64,000 bases of DNA. Source: Ruminococcus_C callidus. Lineage in GTDB: Bacteria; Bacillota; Clostridia; Oscillospirales; Ruminococcaceae. The notes under the pieces are model-generated. The model saw only the letters and a program-made list of their open reading frames with translations. It was not told the DNA's origin and made no database searches. Below, one piece after another: positions 51,722 through 60,032 of the stretch. The translations under genes and the position numbers were made by a program. The stretch covers positions 1,488,001 to 1,552,000 of the forward strand of contig NZ_CP186925.1 in the NCBI RefSeq assembly GCF_049562855.1, read 5' to 3'. Each line of letters begins with the position of its first letter. Position 1 is the first letter of the stretch.

Positions 51722-52517
51722 TCAACTCTCCTCCAACAACTGAAAACTGATCAAGATACGAAAGATTTGACTCATATTCACCATCGTAGTCATCTAGTTC
51801 AGGGATATTTGAATCCATAAGTTTCTCAGTTATGATATTTTTTCGCAATCCGCACGCCCGAAAGTTTGAATCATACTCAGGTTCACAAAATGAAAGGCAA
51901 TCCAAACCATAGTCCCACAGGTAGTCAAAAATCAGCTGAGAAGCAAAATTACCGTATAGTCCTGCGCTGGACTTGGCAATCTGAAATGCATTAAATGGAA
52001 GTGCATATCTGCAATCCCCAGATTTCAAATCAGCTTCAAATTTCTGAAATGCATCATGAAACGCATTAAGTTGCCCATGCTCTAGATAATATCCATAAGA
52101 AATTACTAGTGATGGGATTAAATTCCGATAATACTTGCAGTGGAGTTTTAAATCTCTACCTGTATACTTAGTCAAAATCCGGCTATGAAACCATCTGGAA
52201 AGATAATAAGCACACTGAGAAATTGCTGGAATTGGGATTGGATCATCTCGTAACTGATCTAAAGCTTCGGCATACAGGTAATTGATTTTTGCAAACGATG
52301 GCTGTTGCTGTCCTTGTATCGCAGAAACTGGTTTCCTAGGTGTAGAAAATTTCATTCGCTTGGTTAAAATCTTAACTGTCTCATTGCATGCTTTGATGAT
52401 ATGATTTGTCATATCTTTTGTGGTGTCATACATGGTTGTTGTTGTTTTGATTTCCTGCTCTTTGGCATAAGCTAATACTCGATCTGCACTCGCAACTGCA
52501 CTTTCAATTCGTCTCAT
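51714..52517 (-). CDS. Unknown first gene of the replication operon
   Basis: 267 residues. Helical N-terminus ('AVASADRVLAYAKEQEIK', 'DMTNHIIKACNETVKILTKR'), a Tyr/Arg-rich middle ('LSRWFHSRILTKY', 'LKLHCKYYRNLIPSLVISYG') and an acidic end. Not recognised. As the first gene leftward of an AT-rich repeat array it is a candidate origin-binding or initiator protein, purely by position. GGGGGAATATCT before ATG. Confidence 0.6.
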   Translation of the reverse strand: MRRIESAVASADRVLAYAKEQEIKTTTTMYDTTKDMTNHIIKACNETVKILTKRMKFSTPRKPVSAIQGQQQPSFAKINYLYAEALDQLRDDPIPIPAISQCAYYLSRWFHSRILTKYTGRDLKLHCKYYRNLIPSLVISYGYYLEHGQLNAFHDAFQKFEADLKSGDCRYALPFNAFQIAKSSAGLYGNFASQLIFDYLWDYGLDCLSFCEPEYDSNFRACGLRKNIITEKLMDSNIPELDDYDGEYESNLSYLDQFSVVGGELSE

Positions 52518-53091
52518 AGATATTCCCCCATATCTGTTTTGTAAATTTGTAGGGCATCACCCTGACATTAAACCATAACGATGAACTCAAAAATTGACCT
52601 TCACAAAAAATCTGTTTTGTTCATGCTTTAAGGGAATAATTTCCAGCTATAATCCTCTTGAAATTTTATTGAGTTTCATTGTAGAGTTTCATTGTTTTAT
52701 TGTATTTTATTGTTATATATATAGTATATACCCTGATCTTTGCACATTATCGTCATTTTGGTTCACCACAAAGTTTACAATTCCATGTTCTTGTACTATG
52801 CTCTAAATTGCATATGTAATGCAGAAATAGCATCTAAACTGCAAATTTTGCACATCGCAATCTTAGGTTTAAAATTACTAAAATATGGATACTAAGAATT
52901 ATATAATACACATTTCAAAGTGCTTTGCAGATTTAATTTGGTTTATAAGCCATGCACCATGTATGTAGATTTCAGAAAAATCCATCACCATATTTTCACT
53001 TCTTGTGGTGTCCCTCGTTATATGTTTTAGAAGCAAAAACGCACACTGCGAAACAAAAGTTGATAGTCAAAAATCTGAAAGGAAAATTACA
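52518..53091. other. Non-coding divergent region with iteron-like repeats
   Basis: 574 bases between the leftward replication operon and the rightward antirepressor. AT-rich. It holds tandem 10-12-base repeats (52662-52720) and a TATATATA run. I find no convincing consensus promoter in either direction; TTCACT-17-TTATAT (about 52995-53023) is a weak rightward candidate. It may contain a replication origin. Confidence 0.5.
52662..52720. repeat. Five tandem iteron-like repeats
   Basis: On the plus strand the copies read ATTTTATTG, AGTTTCATTGT, GAGTTTCATTGT, TTTATTGT and ATTTTATTGT (consensus RTTTYATTGT), followed by TATATATATAG. Such arrays beside replication genes can bind an initiator and melt. 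Confidence 0.5.
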
Positions 53092-53865
53092 ATGAAAGAA
53101 ACTACATATGCGGTTACACATTACTCTAATGAGCATTTTGGAGAAGTTCGCACATTGATCATCAATAGCACACCATACTTCTTCACAAAAGATATTGCAA
53201 CTGCACTCGGATACAGCAACCCAAGAGAAGCCATGGTCAAGCATGTAGATTGTGGGGATAAGTGCATGGTGAATTGTAATATTGGTGGTGAGATTCAACC
53301 CGTGCCAGTCATCAATGAGGGTGGCTTCTACAGTCTTGTCAACTTCAGTGACTTGTACAGCAGACTTCTATTCAAGCGTTGGATTACGTCAGAAGTACTT
53401 CCAGACATTCGAAGTCGTATCCTAAATGAATCTACAACACCAGATGTAAAATACTTGTACGACATCATCAAATCACAATCAGATACGATTCAGAGCATGA
53501 CCAGACAATTGGAAACGTGCAAGACGTTCAAGTCAGATGCCAAAACGTATGATGCTAAATCTGATAATTCTAAATCGTTTGAACCAATTGGAATTGACGT
53601 TTACACATTTACCAGAAAGCTGAGGGATTACTACGGCGTAACATTTGGGCGTAAGGGCATGTTTGCATGGTTGAGAGAAAACGGATTTCTGTACAGTGAC
53701 AGAGATCACAGAAATTACCCTACCGAGAAGTATGCAAATGCAGGGTGGTTTGTCGTAAAGCGTCGGCTTTCAGAAACCGGCTATTTGCTGTACACACAGA
53801 CACTGATTACTCCACTTGGTGAAAAACGACTCTTACAAGAACTTGGGGTAGACATTGATGCATGA
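53092..53865 (+). CDS. Phage antirepressor (BRO-N plus KilA-C)
   Basis: 258 residues from ATG 53092 (AGGAAAATTACA before it). Residues 15-115 are a BRO-N domain: 'FFTKDIATALGYSNPREAM', 'HVDCGDKCMV', 'INEGGFYSLV' and 'FKRWITSEVLPDIR'. Residues 160-255 are a KilA-C domain with 'IDVYTFTRKLRDYYGVTFGR' and 'LLYTQTLITPLGEKRL'. Such proteins counter repressors or regulate phage genes during the switch. It is the only regulator transcribed rightward at the border of the replication operon. Confidence 0.9.
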   Translation: MKETTYAVTHYSNEHFGEVRTLIINSTPYFFTKDIATALGYSNPREAMVKHVDCGDKCMVNCNIGGEIQPVPVINEGGFYSLVNFSDLYSRLLFKRWITSEVLPDIRSRILNESTTPDVKYLYDIIKSQSDTIQSMTRQLETCKTFKSDAKTYDAKSDNSKSFEPIGIDVYTFTRKLRDYYGVTFGRKGMFAWLRENGFLYSDRDHRNYPTEKYANAGWFVVKRRLSETGYLLYTQTLITPLGEKRLLQELGVDIDA

Positions 53866-53877
53866 CTTGTTGAATCA

Positions 53878-53904
53878 TTGATAATTACCCCTACTTACTA
53901 TAAT
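53878..53904 (+). promoter_or_regulatory. Possible promoter for the lipoprotein gene
   Basis: TTGATA, 15-base spacer, TATAAT, directly after the antirepressor stop. The spacer is two bases short of ideal. If real it separates lipoprotein expression from the antirepressor. Confidence 0.35.
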
Positions 53905-54038
53905 GATTGCAAAAAGCTATTTTTCATGCTAATAGATTTCCGGTCTATTAGTAGGCACTAAAACATGGCAGGAGTTAATATTAAAACAAAAAAAAGACCA
54001 CCCTCTAGATGAGGATAGTCTTGTTAGGATGCGATATT

Positions 54039-54416
54039 ATGAAATTCTTCAGGTATTTTGTTTATACGCTCACAACCAGCACTATATTGCTATGTGGTGG
54101 CTGTGTTAGCACACCTGCATCTGAATACACTTACAAAGAAGATCATTACCAAGATTACGGCATAGTCACATACCGTGAATGCTATCTCGATGGTCCACCT
54201 CTACGACGGGAATTGATATACAAATCAGTCGTGACATGGGCTGGTATACAGCACATTTACACAGATGCCCAGTTCTACAATTTTTACGCTATGAACAGCA
54301 AGGTTGCTATCGACTGTTGTGACTATTACAGAGCCAGAGTTGATCCAGATACACTGCAACCTGGGGATTACGAATTATATAGACGTGATTTCTCATTAAC
54401 GCCTGCACTGAAATAA
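54039..54416 (+). CDS. Small phage lipoprotein, possible superinfection exclusion
   Basis: 125 residues from ATG 54039 (AGGA 9 bases upstream; an earlier in-frame ATG has no site). Signal peptide 'MKFFRYFVYTLTTSTILL' then 'CGGCVS' as lipobox-like cleavage point (Leu-Cys-Gly-Gly-Cys; the -3 position is Cys, so slightly atypical). The mature part is Tyr-rich and contains 'HYQDYGIVTYRECYLDG'. Phage lipoproteins of this size often block superinfecting phage; that is inference. It lies downstream of the antirepressor and ends at a bidirectional terminator. Confidence 0.6.
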   Translation: MKFFRYFVYTLTTSTILLCGGCVSTPASEYTYKEDHYQDYGIVTYRECYLDGPPLRRELIYKSVVTWAGIQHIYTDAQFYNFYAMNSKVAIDCCDYYRARVDPDTLQPGDYELYRRDFSLTPALK

Positions 54417-54417
54417 G

Positions 54418-54461
54418 AAAAGCCACATATATCATACAAATGCATGATATATGTGGCTTTT
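54418..54461. terminator. Bidirectional terminator
   Basis: An 18-bp stem (54418-54435 with 54444-54461) flanked by A- and T-runs. It stands between converging genes: the lipoprotein (plus) and the zinc-ribbon protein (minus). Confidence 0.9.
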
Positions 54462-54480
54462 ACTTCAAGTATTAAATTAA

Positions 54481-55710
54481 TCAAAATCCATATACATATG
54501 GATTCCATTTAAATCCACAACTAGGACAAGTGAACCCATCATCGCCAACGCCAGTTGTAAACCATCCATAACCGCAGCTTGGGCAATAAACATTTGCAGA
54601 TTCATCCATGTAACTAGAATCTTCCTCTAGTTCAGCATCATATAGGTTTATCCAGCCCATTCCAGATTTCAATTTTCCCCAAACATCTAAATTTGAAGTA
54701 TGACCTGGTTCCATGTACTCTTCGACAATGGTGTAGTATTGTTGATCTGTAATTGTTCCTACGATATTGCCACTATAGCTTGGTTTATCATATATGTTTA
54801 ATTTTGGATTTTTGATTTGGATTTCATACGGCATAAATGTGTCAGCCTCAGTAGTTGTATCATCAGGCGATCCATTTTCCCATGATTGATTATGTTTACC
54901 ATCAAATTTCACTTGTTCTGCATTCATGTAAGCCAATGATGATCTTTCAATTACAACAGTTATAGCAGATTCATCAAATTTTAAATATCCACTCACATCT
55001 CCAGTATCAAACTTAGCAATATTACCTTCTATCAATGCTGAAACATCATCAATTGAGCTTAAACGATAGTACCATAGAGTAAACACTAGTGTTTTGTCAG
55101 ATACGTTTGATATTGTTAATTCTCTAGCGTTTCCAAAATCAGAGCTATGCCAAAAACCAATATAATTGTTTAAGTCAATGAGATTTGTTGTAGTAGTTTC
55201 TGCGGTTGTAGTAGTCATACTGGTTGTTTCTGTGGTAGTTACCTGTGTGGTAGTCAATTCAGCTGTCACAACTGTTGTACTTGCAGATGTACTCGTAGAC
55301 GTTTCTACAGATAATTCGTCATCTACTTTGTGATTGATGGAACTTACAATTATAAGCGATACAAGAATACTGATTACAACTATGACAGCTGTTATGGTAA
55401 TTCCGAGAATCAGTTTTTTGTTATGTATATGATTTGAATGACATTCTGGTGAATCTAGCTTTGCACTTGATACTACATCTGCGTTTGTATGTTCACTCTC
55501 TAGGTTTTGTTGCGGTTCTTGCACTTTTGTTCCACAAACAGGACAAATACCTGTTTGCATATCAATAGGGTTCCCACAATTCCAGCACAGCCTGCTGTCA
55601 TTCGATTTTACGTCTGTTGAATGTACTGCATCTTGATCTATACAAAATCCACATAGATAACAATCTTTTGCATTATCATCAAGTTCTGTACCACAATTCG
55701 GGCATAGCAT
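54481..55710 (-). CDS. Membrane protein with terminal zinc ribbons and surface domains
   Basis: 409 residues. Two zinc ribbons at 1-25 ('CPNCGTELDDNAKDCYLCG') and 40-62 ('CWNCG', 'CPVCG'), a transmembrane helix at about 95-125 ('LILGITITAVIVVISILV'), a Thr-rich stalk ('TTVVTAELTTTQVTTTETT'), a beta-domain, an SH3-like domain ('LNIYDKPSYSGNIVGTI'), and a final zinc ribbon ('CPSCGYGW', 'CPSCGFKW'). Cytoplasmic sensing and a surface SH3 domain fit a wall-associated protein. The style is bacterial and typical of Ruminococcus-like species. Last gene of the conversion operon. Confidence 0.7.
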   Translation of the reverse strand: MLCPNCGTELDDNAKDCYLCGFCIDQDAVHSTDVKSNDSRLCWNCGNPIDMQTGICPVCGTKVQEPQQNLESEHTNADVVSSAKLDSPECHSNHIHNKKLILGITITAVIVVISILVSLIIVSSINHKVDDELSVETSTSTSASTTVVTAELTTTQVTTTETTSMTTTTAETTTTNLIDLNNYIGFWHSSDFGNARELTISNVSDKTLVFTLWYYRLSSIDDVSALIEGNIAKFDTGDVSGYLKFDESAITVVIERSSLAYMNAEQVKFDGKHNQSWENGSPDDTTTEADTFMPYEIQIKNPKLNIYDKPSYSGNIVGTITDQQYYTIVEEYMEPGHTSNLDVWGKLKSGMGWINLYDAELEEDSSYMDESANVYCPSCGYGWFTTGVGDDGFTCPSCGFKWNPYVYGF

Positions 55711-55725
55711 AGTAATTCACCTCTG

Positions 55726-56976
55726 TCAGTTTTTCGTTTTTGGTAGCTTTACATTATGATATATTATAAGTCCTACTATTGCAGTTAAACAGAATGATGC
55801 TAATATTAAGAAAAATCCAATTCCGAGTATAGATTTCAATTTCACACCATCTTCAATGATGAATGTTTGAAATAGATGTTTTAAATCTATAAACGTGACA
55901 ACTTCTCCGATGATGCCTATTATAGGAGCTCCTACAGCAATGTACTTTTTGTATTTACCTAATGGTTTTATATAATTCATGATGATGATTAGTATTGGAA
56001 CTAAAAATATGAGTATGCTGAAAATCGACTTGTTATCCCCTAATTTAAGTTCTTTTATTCCAACTAAAGTACTAAATACACTTGCAGTAATTCTATTTCC
56101 AGTATCTTCTGCGGACTTAGCATAAAAACTTGCAAACGGAAAAAATGTAAATACTAGAGTTATTATTGAACATATCGTCATAATGTGATTTCTGACAAAT
56201 TTGTTTTTTATCGGGATATTTTCAAAATTTTCATCATGTGGTTGTGCGGCAGCAGCAGATTTTAATGTATTAACTGCTTTTGATGCTATGTGACTTATGG
56301 ATTGTGACGCTTCAGATCCTGATACTACATACTGATTTGAATTTGATTCCGCAGGCTTAGATACTGGATTTGATGCAACTTGTATATGATTAGATTTATT
56401 TTGCATCTTTGCAATTTCCGTATCACGATATAACACATCAACGCTATTTGGGCAGCTGTCGATTAACAATTGCATAAATTCAAGGTTTCCAATGAAATAT
56501 ACTTCGTAAATATCTGTACCAATGTAATCTGTAAGCTCTTGAAAAATTCCCTTCCACTGCAAATCCCTGATTTGAATTGAGTTTATCCATTCGTCAATTG
56601 ATCGATTTTGAATTCTAGTCGTATCGAATGCATGTCCATTTATAGTAATTTTAGTTACAAATGGATTTTCGCTATACAGAATTGTTACTGTGTTATTTGA
56701 ACTTATAAGATTTACAGGTGAATCTTTCAGTGCATATTTCACCATTTCAAATGATGCGGCATCACTTTCAAACAACAGTGTATAATCAGGTTTTCCGGTA
56801 AATGACCTTAATTCTTCATATAGGCCTTTCCATTTTACTCCCTTTGAACTCAATGGAAATAGCCATTGTTCTATCGGGAAATCTCTGATACATTTTGTAT
56901 CAAGTGTTTTATCATCATAAGATATTTTCAGTGTATCTTTTTCTCTATCGTACACTATCTTTACAATAGGTTTCAT
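55726..56976 (-). CDS. Membrane protein with duplicated N-terminal domain
   Basis: 416 residues. Two tandem copies of an 80-residue domain (about 5-88 and 93-180) both read 'IxEW...KGLYEEL..F.G...Y...F' ('VKWKGLYEELRSFTGKPDY' and 'LQWKGIFQELTDYIGTDIY'). Then a Ser/Gln/Asn-rich linker and four transmembrane helices ('IMTICSIITLVFTFFPF', 'FSILIFLVPILIIIM', 'AVGAPIIGIIGEVVTFI', 'GFFLILASFCLTAIVG'). I do not know this family's function. It sits between the methylase-like and zinc-ribbon genes in one operon. Confidence 0.6.
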   Translation of the reverse strand: MKPIVKIVYDREKDTLKISYDDKTLDTKCIRDFPIEQWLFPLSSKGVKWKGLYEELRSFTGKPDYTLLFESDAASFEMVKYALKDSPVNLISSNNTVTILYSENPFVTKITINGHAFDTTRIQNRSIDEWINSIQIRDLQWKGIFQELTDYIGTDIYEVYFIGNLEFMQLLIDSCPNSVDVLYRDTEIAKMQNKSNHIQVASNPVSKPAESNSNQYVVSGSEASQSISHIASKAVNTLKSAAAAQPHDENFENIPIKNKFVRNHIMTICSIITLVFTFFPFASFYAKSAEDTGNRITASVFSTLVGIKELKLGDNKSIFSILIFLVPILIIIMNYIKPLGKYKKYIAVGAPIIGIIGEVVTFIDLKHLFQTFIIEDGVKLKSILGIGFFLILASFCLTAIVGLIIYHNVKLPKTKN

Positions 56977-56989
56977 AGTTTTGTCACCT

Positions 56990-57985
56990 CTATACAGTAA
57001 ATGTCTTTGCGATTTTATTCTGAATATCCATAGAAAACATAGGAATCTGTATATTCAACAGTTCGTCTAAATCAAGTTTTGCAATAGTTACTCCAGATTT
57101 GCAATTGTTCAGTTCATACTGTCCACATTCGCTTTCTAAAAATGCCTTTACATAATATGGATTTACCTTGTCTGCGTCTAGTTCTAAAACATACATTCTT
57201 CCAACAGCGATTACATTTGCATCTTCAAAGTCGGCAATCTGCGTTTTTGATGTATCTCCGAATTTGGGAATAATCAAACTCTTATTCGGAATTTTATGAT
57301 TTAGATAAGAATCTGATTCTTTTAGATATTTGAGTGCAGATGTTTTAGCGTTCGAATTGAGATCATTAGTGCTAAACGCATACATACTTGTTTCAGATTT
57401 AGATATTGCATTTTTCAAGTCTGTTGGATTCATCTCAATTCCACAAATCACTTTCTTTGTAATGCTTTTGAGTGTCACAGGATTTTCAAAGTTCAAGTTG
57501 TGATCGAAATAGCGTACAGGATATAACTGATAGTTTAATGATATGATTTCATCTTTGGATACACAGCGGCTTATATCTGTATTCGATTTGCATGCTGTTG
57601 CAATCTTAGAAATATCGTCATCAGACAGAATCTTATGATTTTCGTTTGTATGGTAAACACCTGTAGCATCAACCATATACACGTTACCATCAGATTCACC
57701 AAGTACGAGCATAGCAATTTGTGCGTTTGTTGTATGCAGCAATCCAGGTTTAAGCGATACGACAGCCTTTAGTCGATTGTTTTCAATCAGATCTTTTCGG
57801 ACTGTCTGATATGCTTTTCGATCATCAAATACTCCACCGTTCAAAATGAATACAACTGAATTAGTATCAGCTGTGTTTACTAAATCCGAAATTGTCATGA
57901 CATCAGTTTGCGTTGATGGCTTTTTAGAAATTGATTCTTCCAATTCCTTCAAAGAGTCCGCTAATTTCAACTTGATTTGTTTCAT
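56990..57985 (-). CDS. Truncated type I methylase (HsdM) fused to specificity (HsdS)-like half
   Basis: 331 residues. Residues about 25-110 match the part of HsdM that follows the catalytic NPPF motif: 'VVFILNGGVFDDRKAYQTVR' and 'RLKAVVSLKPGLLHTTNAQI'. Residues 130-160 carry 'EIISLNYQLYPVRYFD', the HsdM C-terminal pattern. Residues 200-331 look like an HsdS target-recognition half ('VNPYYVKAFLESECGQYELN', 'IAKLDLDELLNIQIP'). The SAM-binding and catalytic region is absent, so it cannot methylate alone. It could act as a decoy in restriction complexes or as a regulator. GGGGGTGTAAA before ATG 57985. Confidence 0.6.
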   Translation of the reverse strand: MKQIKLKLADSLKELEESISKKPSTQTDVMTISDLVNTADTNSVVFILNGGVFDDRKAYQTVRKDLIENNRLKAVVSLKPGLLHTTNAQIAMLVLGESDGNVYMVDATGVYHTNENHKILSDDDISKIATACKSNTDISRCVSKDEIISLNYQLYPVRYFDHNLNFENPVTLKSITKKVICGIEMNPTDLKNAISKSETSMYAFSTNDLNSNAKTSALKYLKESDSYLNHKIPNKSLIIPKFGDTSKTQIADFEDANVIAVGRMYVLELDADKVNPYYVKAFLESECGQYELNNCKSGVTIAKLDLDELLNIQIPMFSMDIQNKIAKTFTV

Positions 57986-58025
57986 TTTACACCCCCAAAT
58001 TGGAATAAATAATTTTTACAAATAC

Positions 58026-58034
58026 ATTATATCA
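58026..58034 (-). promoter_or_regulatory. Extended -10 promoter of the conversion operon
   Basis: TGATATAAT on the minus strand, an extended -10, with no clear -35. It lies 41 bases before the methylase-like gene and gives the three-gene operon a start separate from the repressor operon. Confidence 0.5.
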
Positions 58035-58127
58035 CATTTCACGACATTGTTCTATTTGCAAATTGTACAAATTTTAAAGTGTGTACTGTGTGCAATTTGA
58101 CGAAAATCATATTGATATACGCATTTG

Positions 58128-58640
58128 TCATTTGTTTATTTTACCAAAGATATAGTTTTGAAACTGCGTATACAAACGAATATCATCATGCTGGACACCG
58201 TTCCGCTTATAATTTTGTATACACACTATCTGCTTCTTTGCTGCGGATAATGGAATACTGCATAGTTTTACAAGCTGATACACATCATCTACGTTGATAG
58301 CTGACAAGACTGGAATCGGGGCTAATAGATTTAATCCAAATCGGTATGCTTCTTCATCAGATAGTTGGATTCCAGTGAATACACGACCTATTTCGCATGC
58401 TATTAAAAGCCTTTGATTTTCGATTGAAGTAGAATCATCTATTAATATACACATCTGTCCGTCAATTTTAATCAACCCACCAATGATATTTATACGATCT
58501 TGTCGTTTTGTTATATCACTCAGTTTTACGATCTTCACTTGAAACACTTTGCAAATTTTTCGAAGTTTAACAGGCAATGCTGTAATATTGCATTGAATTA
58601 AGCATGCCGTACTTTGTTCTATCATATTATAAGATTTCAT
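58128..58640 (-). CDS. ImmA/IrrE-like protein lacking the protease motif
   Basis: 170 residues, located after an XRE repressor as ImmA usually is. The fold pattern is kept ('LLIACEIGRVFTG', 'DEEAYRFGLNLLAP'), but the metalloprotease motif HExxH reads CEIGR, so both zinc histidines are missing. ImmA cleaves the repressor to start excision; this version probably cannot. It may bind the repressor or serve another signal. GGTGGTCTT before ATG. Confidence 0.6.
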   Translation of the reverse strand: MKSYNMIEQSTACLIQCNITALPVKLRKICKVFQVKIVKLSDITKRQDRINIIGGLIKIDGQMCILIDDSTSIENQRLLIACEIGRVFTGIQLSDEEAYRFGLNLLAPIPVLSAINVDDVYQLVKLCSIPLSAAKKQIVCIQNYKRNGVQHDDIRLYTQFQNYIFGKINK

Positions 58641-58676
58641 AAGACCACCTCATGAGTATTATGCTGTAATCCCGCA

Positions 58677-59135
58677 TCAATATTCATCTGATGAATCTTT
58701 TGCATTTTTCAAAGCATTTATGTCAATCCCAGACTGCTCAGATTCGCCTGTATTGGTTTTTGTTGTGGTGTGACTATAGTTTTCCTCTTGGTTTCGTAGC
58801 ATCGATTCTAGGGAATCCTGACGCTTGTTTTCATACATCTGTTCTAGTCTACCAATTATTTTTATCTGATCTCGATCTGAGAATTTTCGATAAATGTGGA
58901 GCACTTCAATTTCATTCTCAGATAGATTATTTTCAGATTCTTTTCCGGTCAGAATATATTCTGGAGATGTACCTAGAAACTCTGCGATTGCAACAATTTT
59001 ATCCGAAGATGGATTTGTTCCGTGTGTTTTCCAGTCAGATATAGCGGCAGTTGAGATTCCTGTGTACGCAGCTAGTTCTTTCTGCATCTTCCCTTTCGAT
59101 TTTAGCAGCTGAAAAATTCTTTGTGAAATTGTCAT
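58677..59135 (-). CDS. XRE-family repressor R1 (CI-like)
   Basis: 152 residues. An N-terminal HTH ('KMQKELAAYTGISTAAISDW') followed by 'VAIAEFLGTSPEYILTGKES' is the classic Cro/CI DNA-binding domain. A helical middle ('IYRKFSDRDQIKIIGRLEQM') and a flexible tail follow. It leads the R1-ImmA-like pair. GAGAGGAGACAGAATT before ATG. A perfect inverted repeat and a rightward promoter lie upstream. Confidence 0.85.
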   Translation of the reverse strand: MTISQRIFQLLKSKGKMQKELAAYTGISTAAISDWKTHGTNPSSDKIVAIAEFLGTSPEYILTGKESENNLSENEIEVLHIYRKFSDRDQIKIIGRLEQMYENKRQDSLESMLRNQEENYSHTTTKTNTGESEQSGIDINALKNAKDSSDEY

Positions 59136-59432
59136 AATTCTGTCTCCTCTCTTTTAGATATATTCACAAATAATTCAGTAATCCGTATTTATGTATTGAC
59201 AAATACGGATATACGAATTACAATATGAATATAGCAAGTGCTATCAGTAAATATGGCTGATACATATAGGGGATTTTTACAGTCGAGTTTTGCAGTATTT
59301 CTTATAGTATAATTTTTTCTTGATGATTTGTCAATAGTATCATTCTGTGAAACCGATTTCATATAGTAAAAATATAGCCTGTACTAATCAGTTTGTTCTG
59401 AATAGTACAGGCTATGTTTAGTTTATGATGAT
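59136..59432. promoter_or_regulatory. R1 operator and rightward promoter region
   Basis: A 10-base inverted repeat ATCCGTATTT (59181-59190, 59201-59210) overlaps a rightward promoter TTGACA (59196-59201), 17 bases, TACAAT (59219-59224). Only an 11-codon ORF follows on that strand (59226). No gene is present on the plus strand up to 60000. Confidence 0.7.
59366..59415 (-). terminator. Terminator of the R2 operon
   Basis: A 13-bp stem (59374-59386 with 59403-59415), 16-base loop, then TATTTTT on the minus strand. It follows the 191-residue gene by 18 bases and also faces the short rightward transcript. Confidence 0.8.
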
Positions 59433-60008
59433 TTAGCTTCGGAAAGCAGATTTCACTCGATTGACAATATAGCTTAACGCTTGACGATATGTCTGGAATT
59501 TGTGTCCGCTCACAATGATTTCAAGACTATCGTATTGTAGGTCATCTGGGTTCTTTTCATTCAAATCACGGTAATTTTCAAGTTCTCTAGCATAGTATTC
59601 ATTTCTAGCATCAAATCTATCCCAATTTTTATTATTGCCCTTATGCTTTGTCAGACGATGATCTGAAATTCTAAGATTTAGAATGATTTTCACATTCAGT
59701 GCCTCATACTCATCCTCTTTGCAGAGTACAAAATAACACGACTTACTATTATTTCGGTTACTGAAATTCGGACCTTCTAATGTTTCAAAGCCAATAGCTT
59801 TTAGATTAATTGCAACAGAATTCATGAATGCGTAGTAATGCTCTTCTGCGGTTTCTTCTATTACATCGTCTAATTCAGAATCTGTCAAATTCGGATTGAA
59901 TGCCGCTGTAATACCATCGTTGAATGCGTATATGAGATCAATCTCAAACTCCAATGTGTTTACGTTACTACTGCTTTTGATATATCGTTTTCTTTTACGG
60001 ATTTTCAT
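59433..60008 (-). CDS. Unknown last protein of the R2 cassette
   Basis: 191 residues from ATG 60008 (GGGTGTTGACTATT before it). Very basic N-terminus 'KIRKRKRYIKS', then a strand-helix body and 'VKIILNLRISDHRLTKHKG', which looks like a small alpha-beta enzyme or binding core. C-terminal 'FQTYRQALSYIVNRVKSAF'. No family that I can name. It follows the two paralogues in the same transcript and ends at a terminator. Confidence 0.6.
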   Translation of the reverse strand: MKIRKRKRYIKSSSNVNTLEFEIDLIYAFNDGITAAFNPNLTDSELDDVIEETAEEHYYAFMNSVAINLKAIGFETLEGPNFSNRNNSKSCYFVLCKEDEYEALNVKIILNLRISDHRLTKHKGNNKNWDRFDARNEYYARELENYRDLNEKNPDDLQYDSLEIIVSGHKFQTYRQALSYIVNRVKSAFRS

Positions 60009-60032
60009 AATAGTCAACACCCTGTAAAAATC

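Noticed and set aside
53929..53951. Hairpin CTAATAGA...TCTATTAG as a terminator after the antirepressor
   Set aside because: The stem is only 8 AT-rich pairs and no T-run follows on the plus strand.
53992..54030. Hairpin with an A8 tract before the lipoprotein start
   Set aside because: It has terminator polarity only for the minus strand, where no gene needs it after the strong terminator at 54418; the stem has bulges, so I list it only here.
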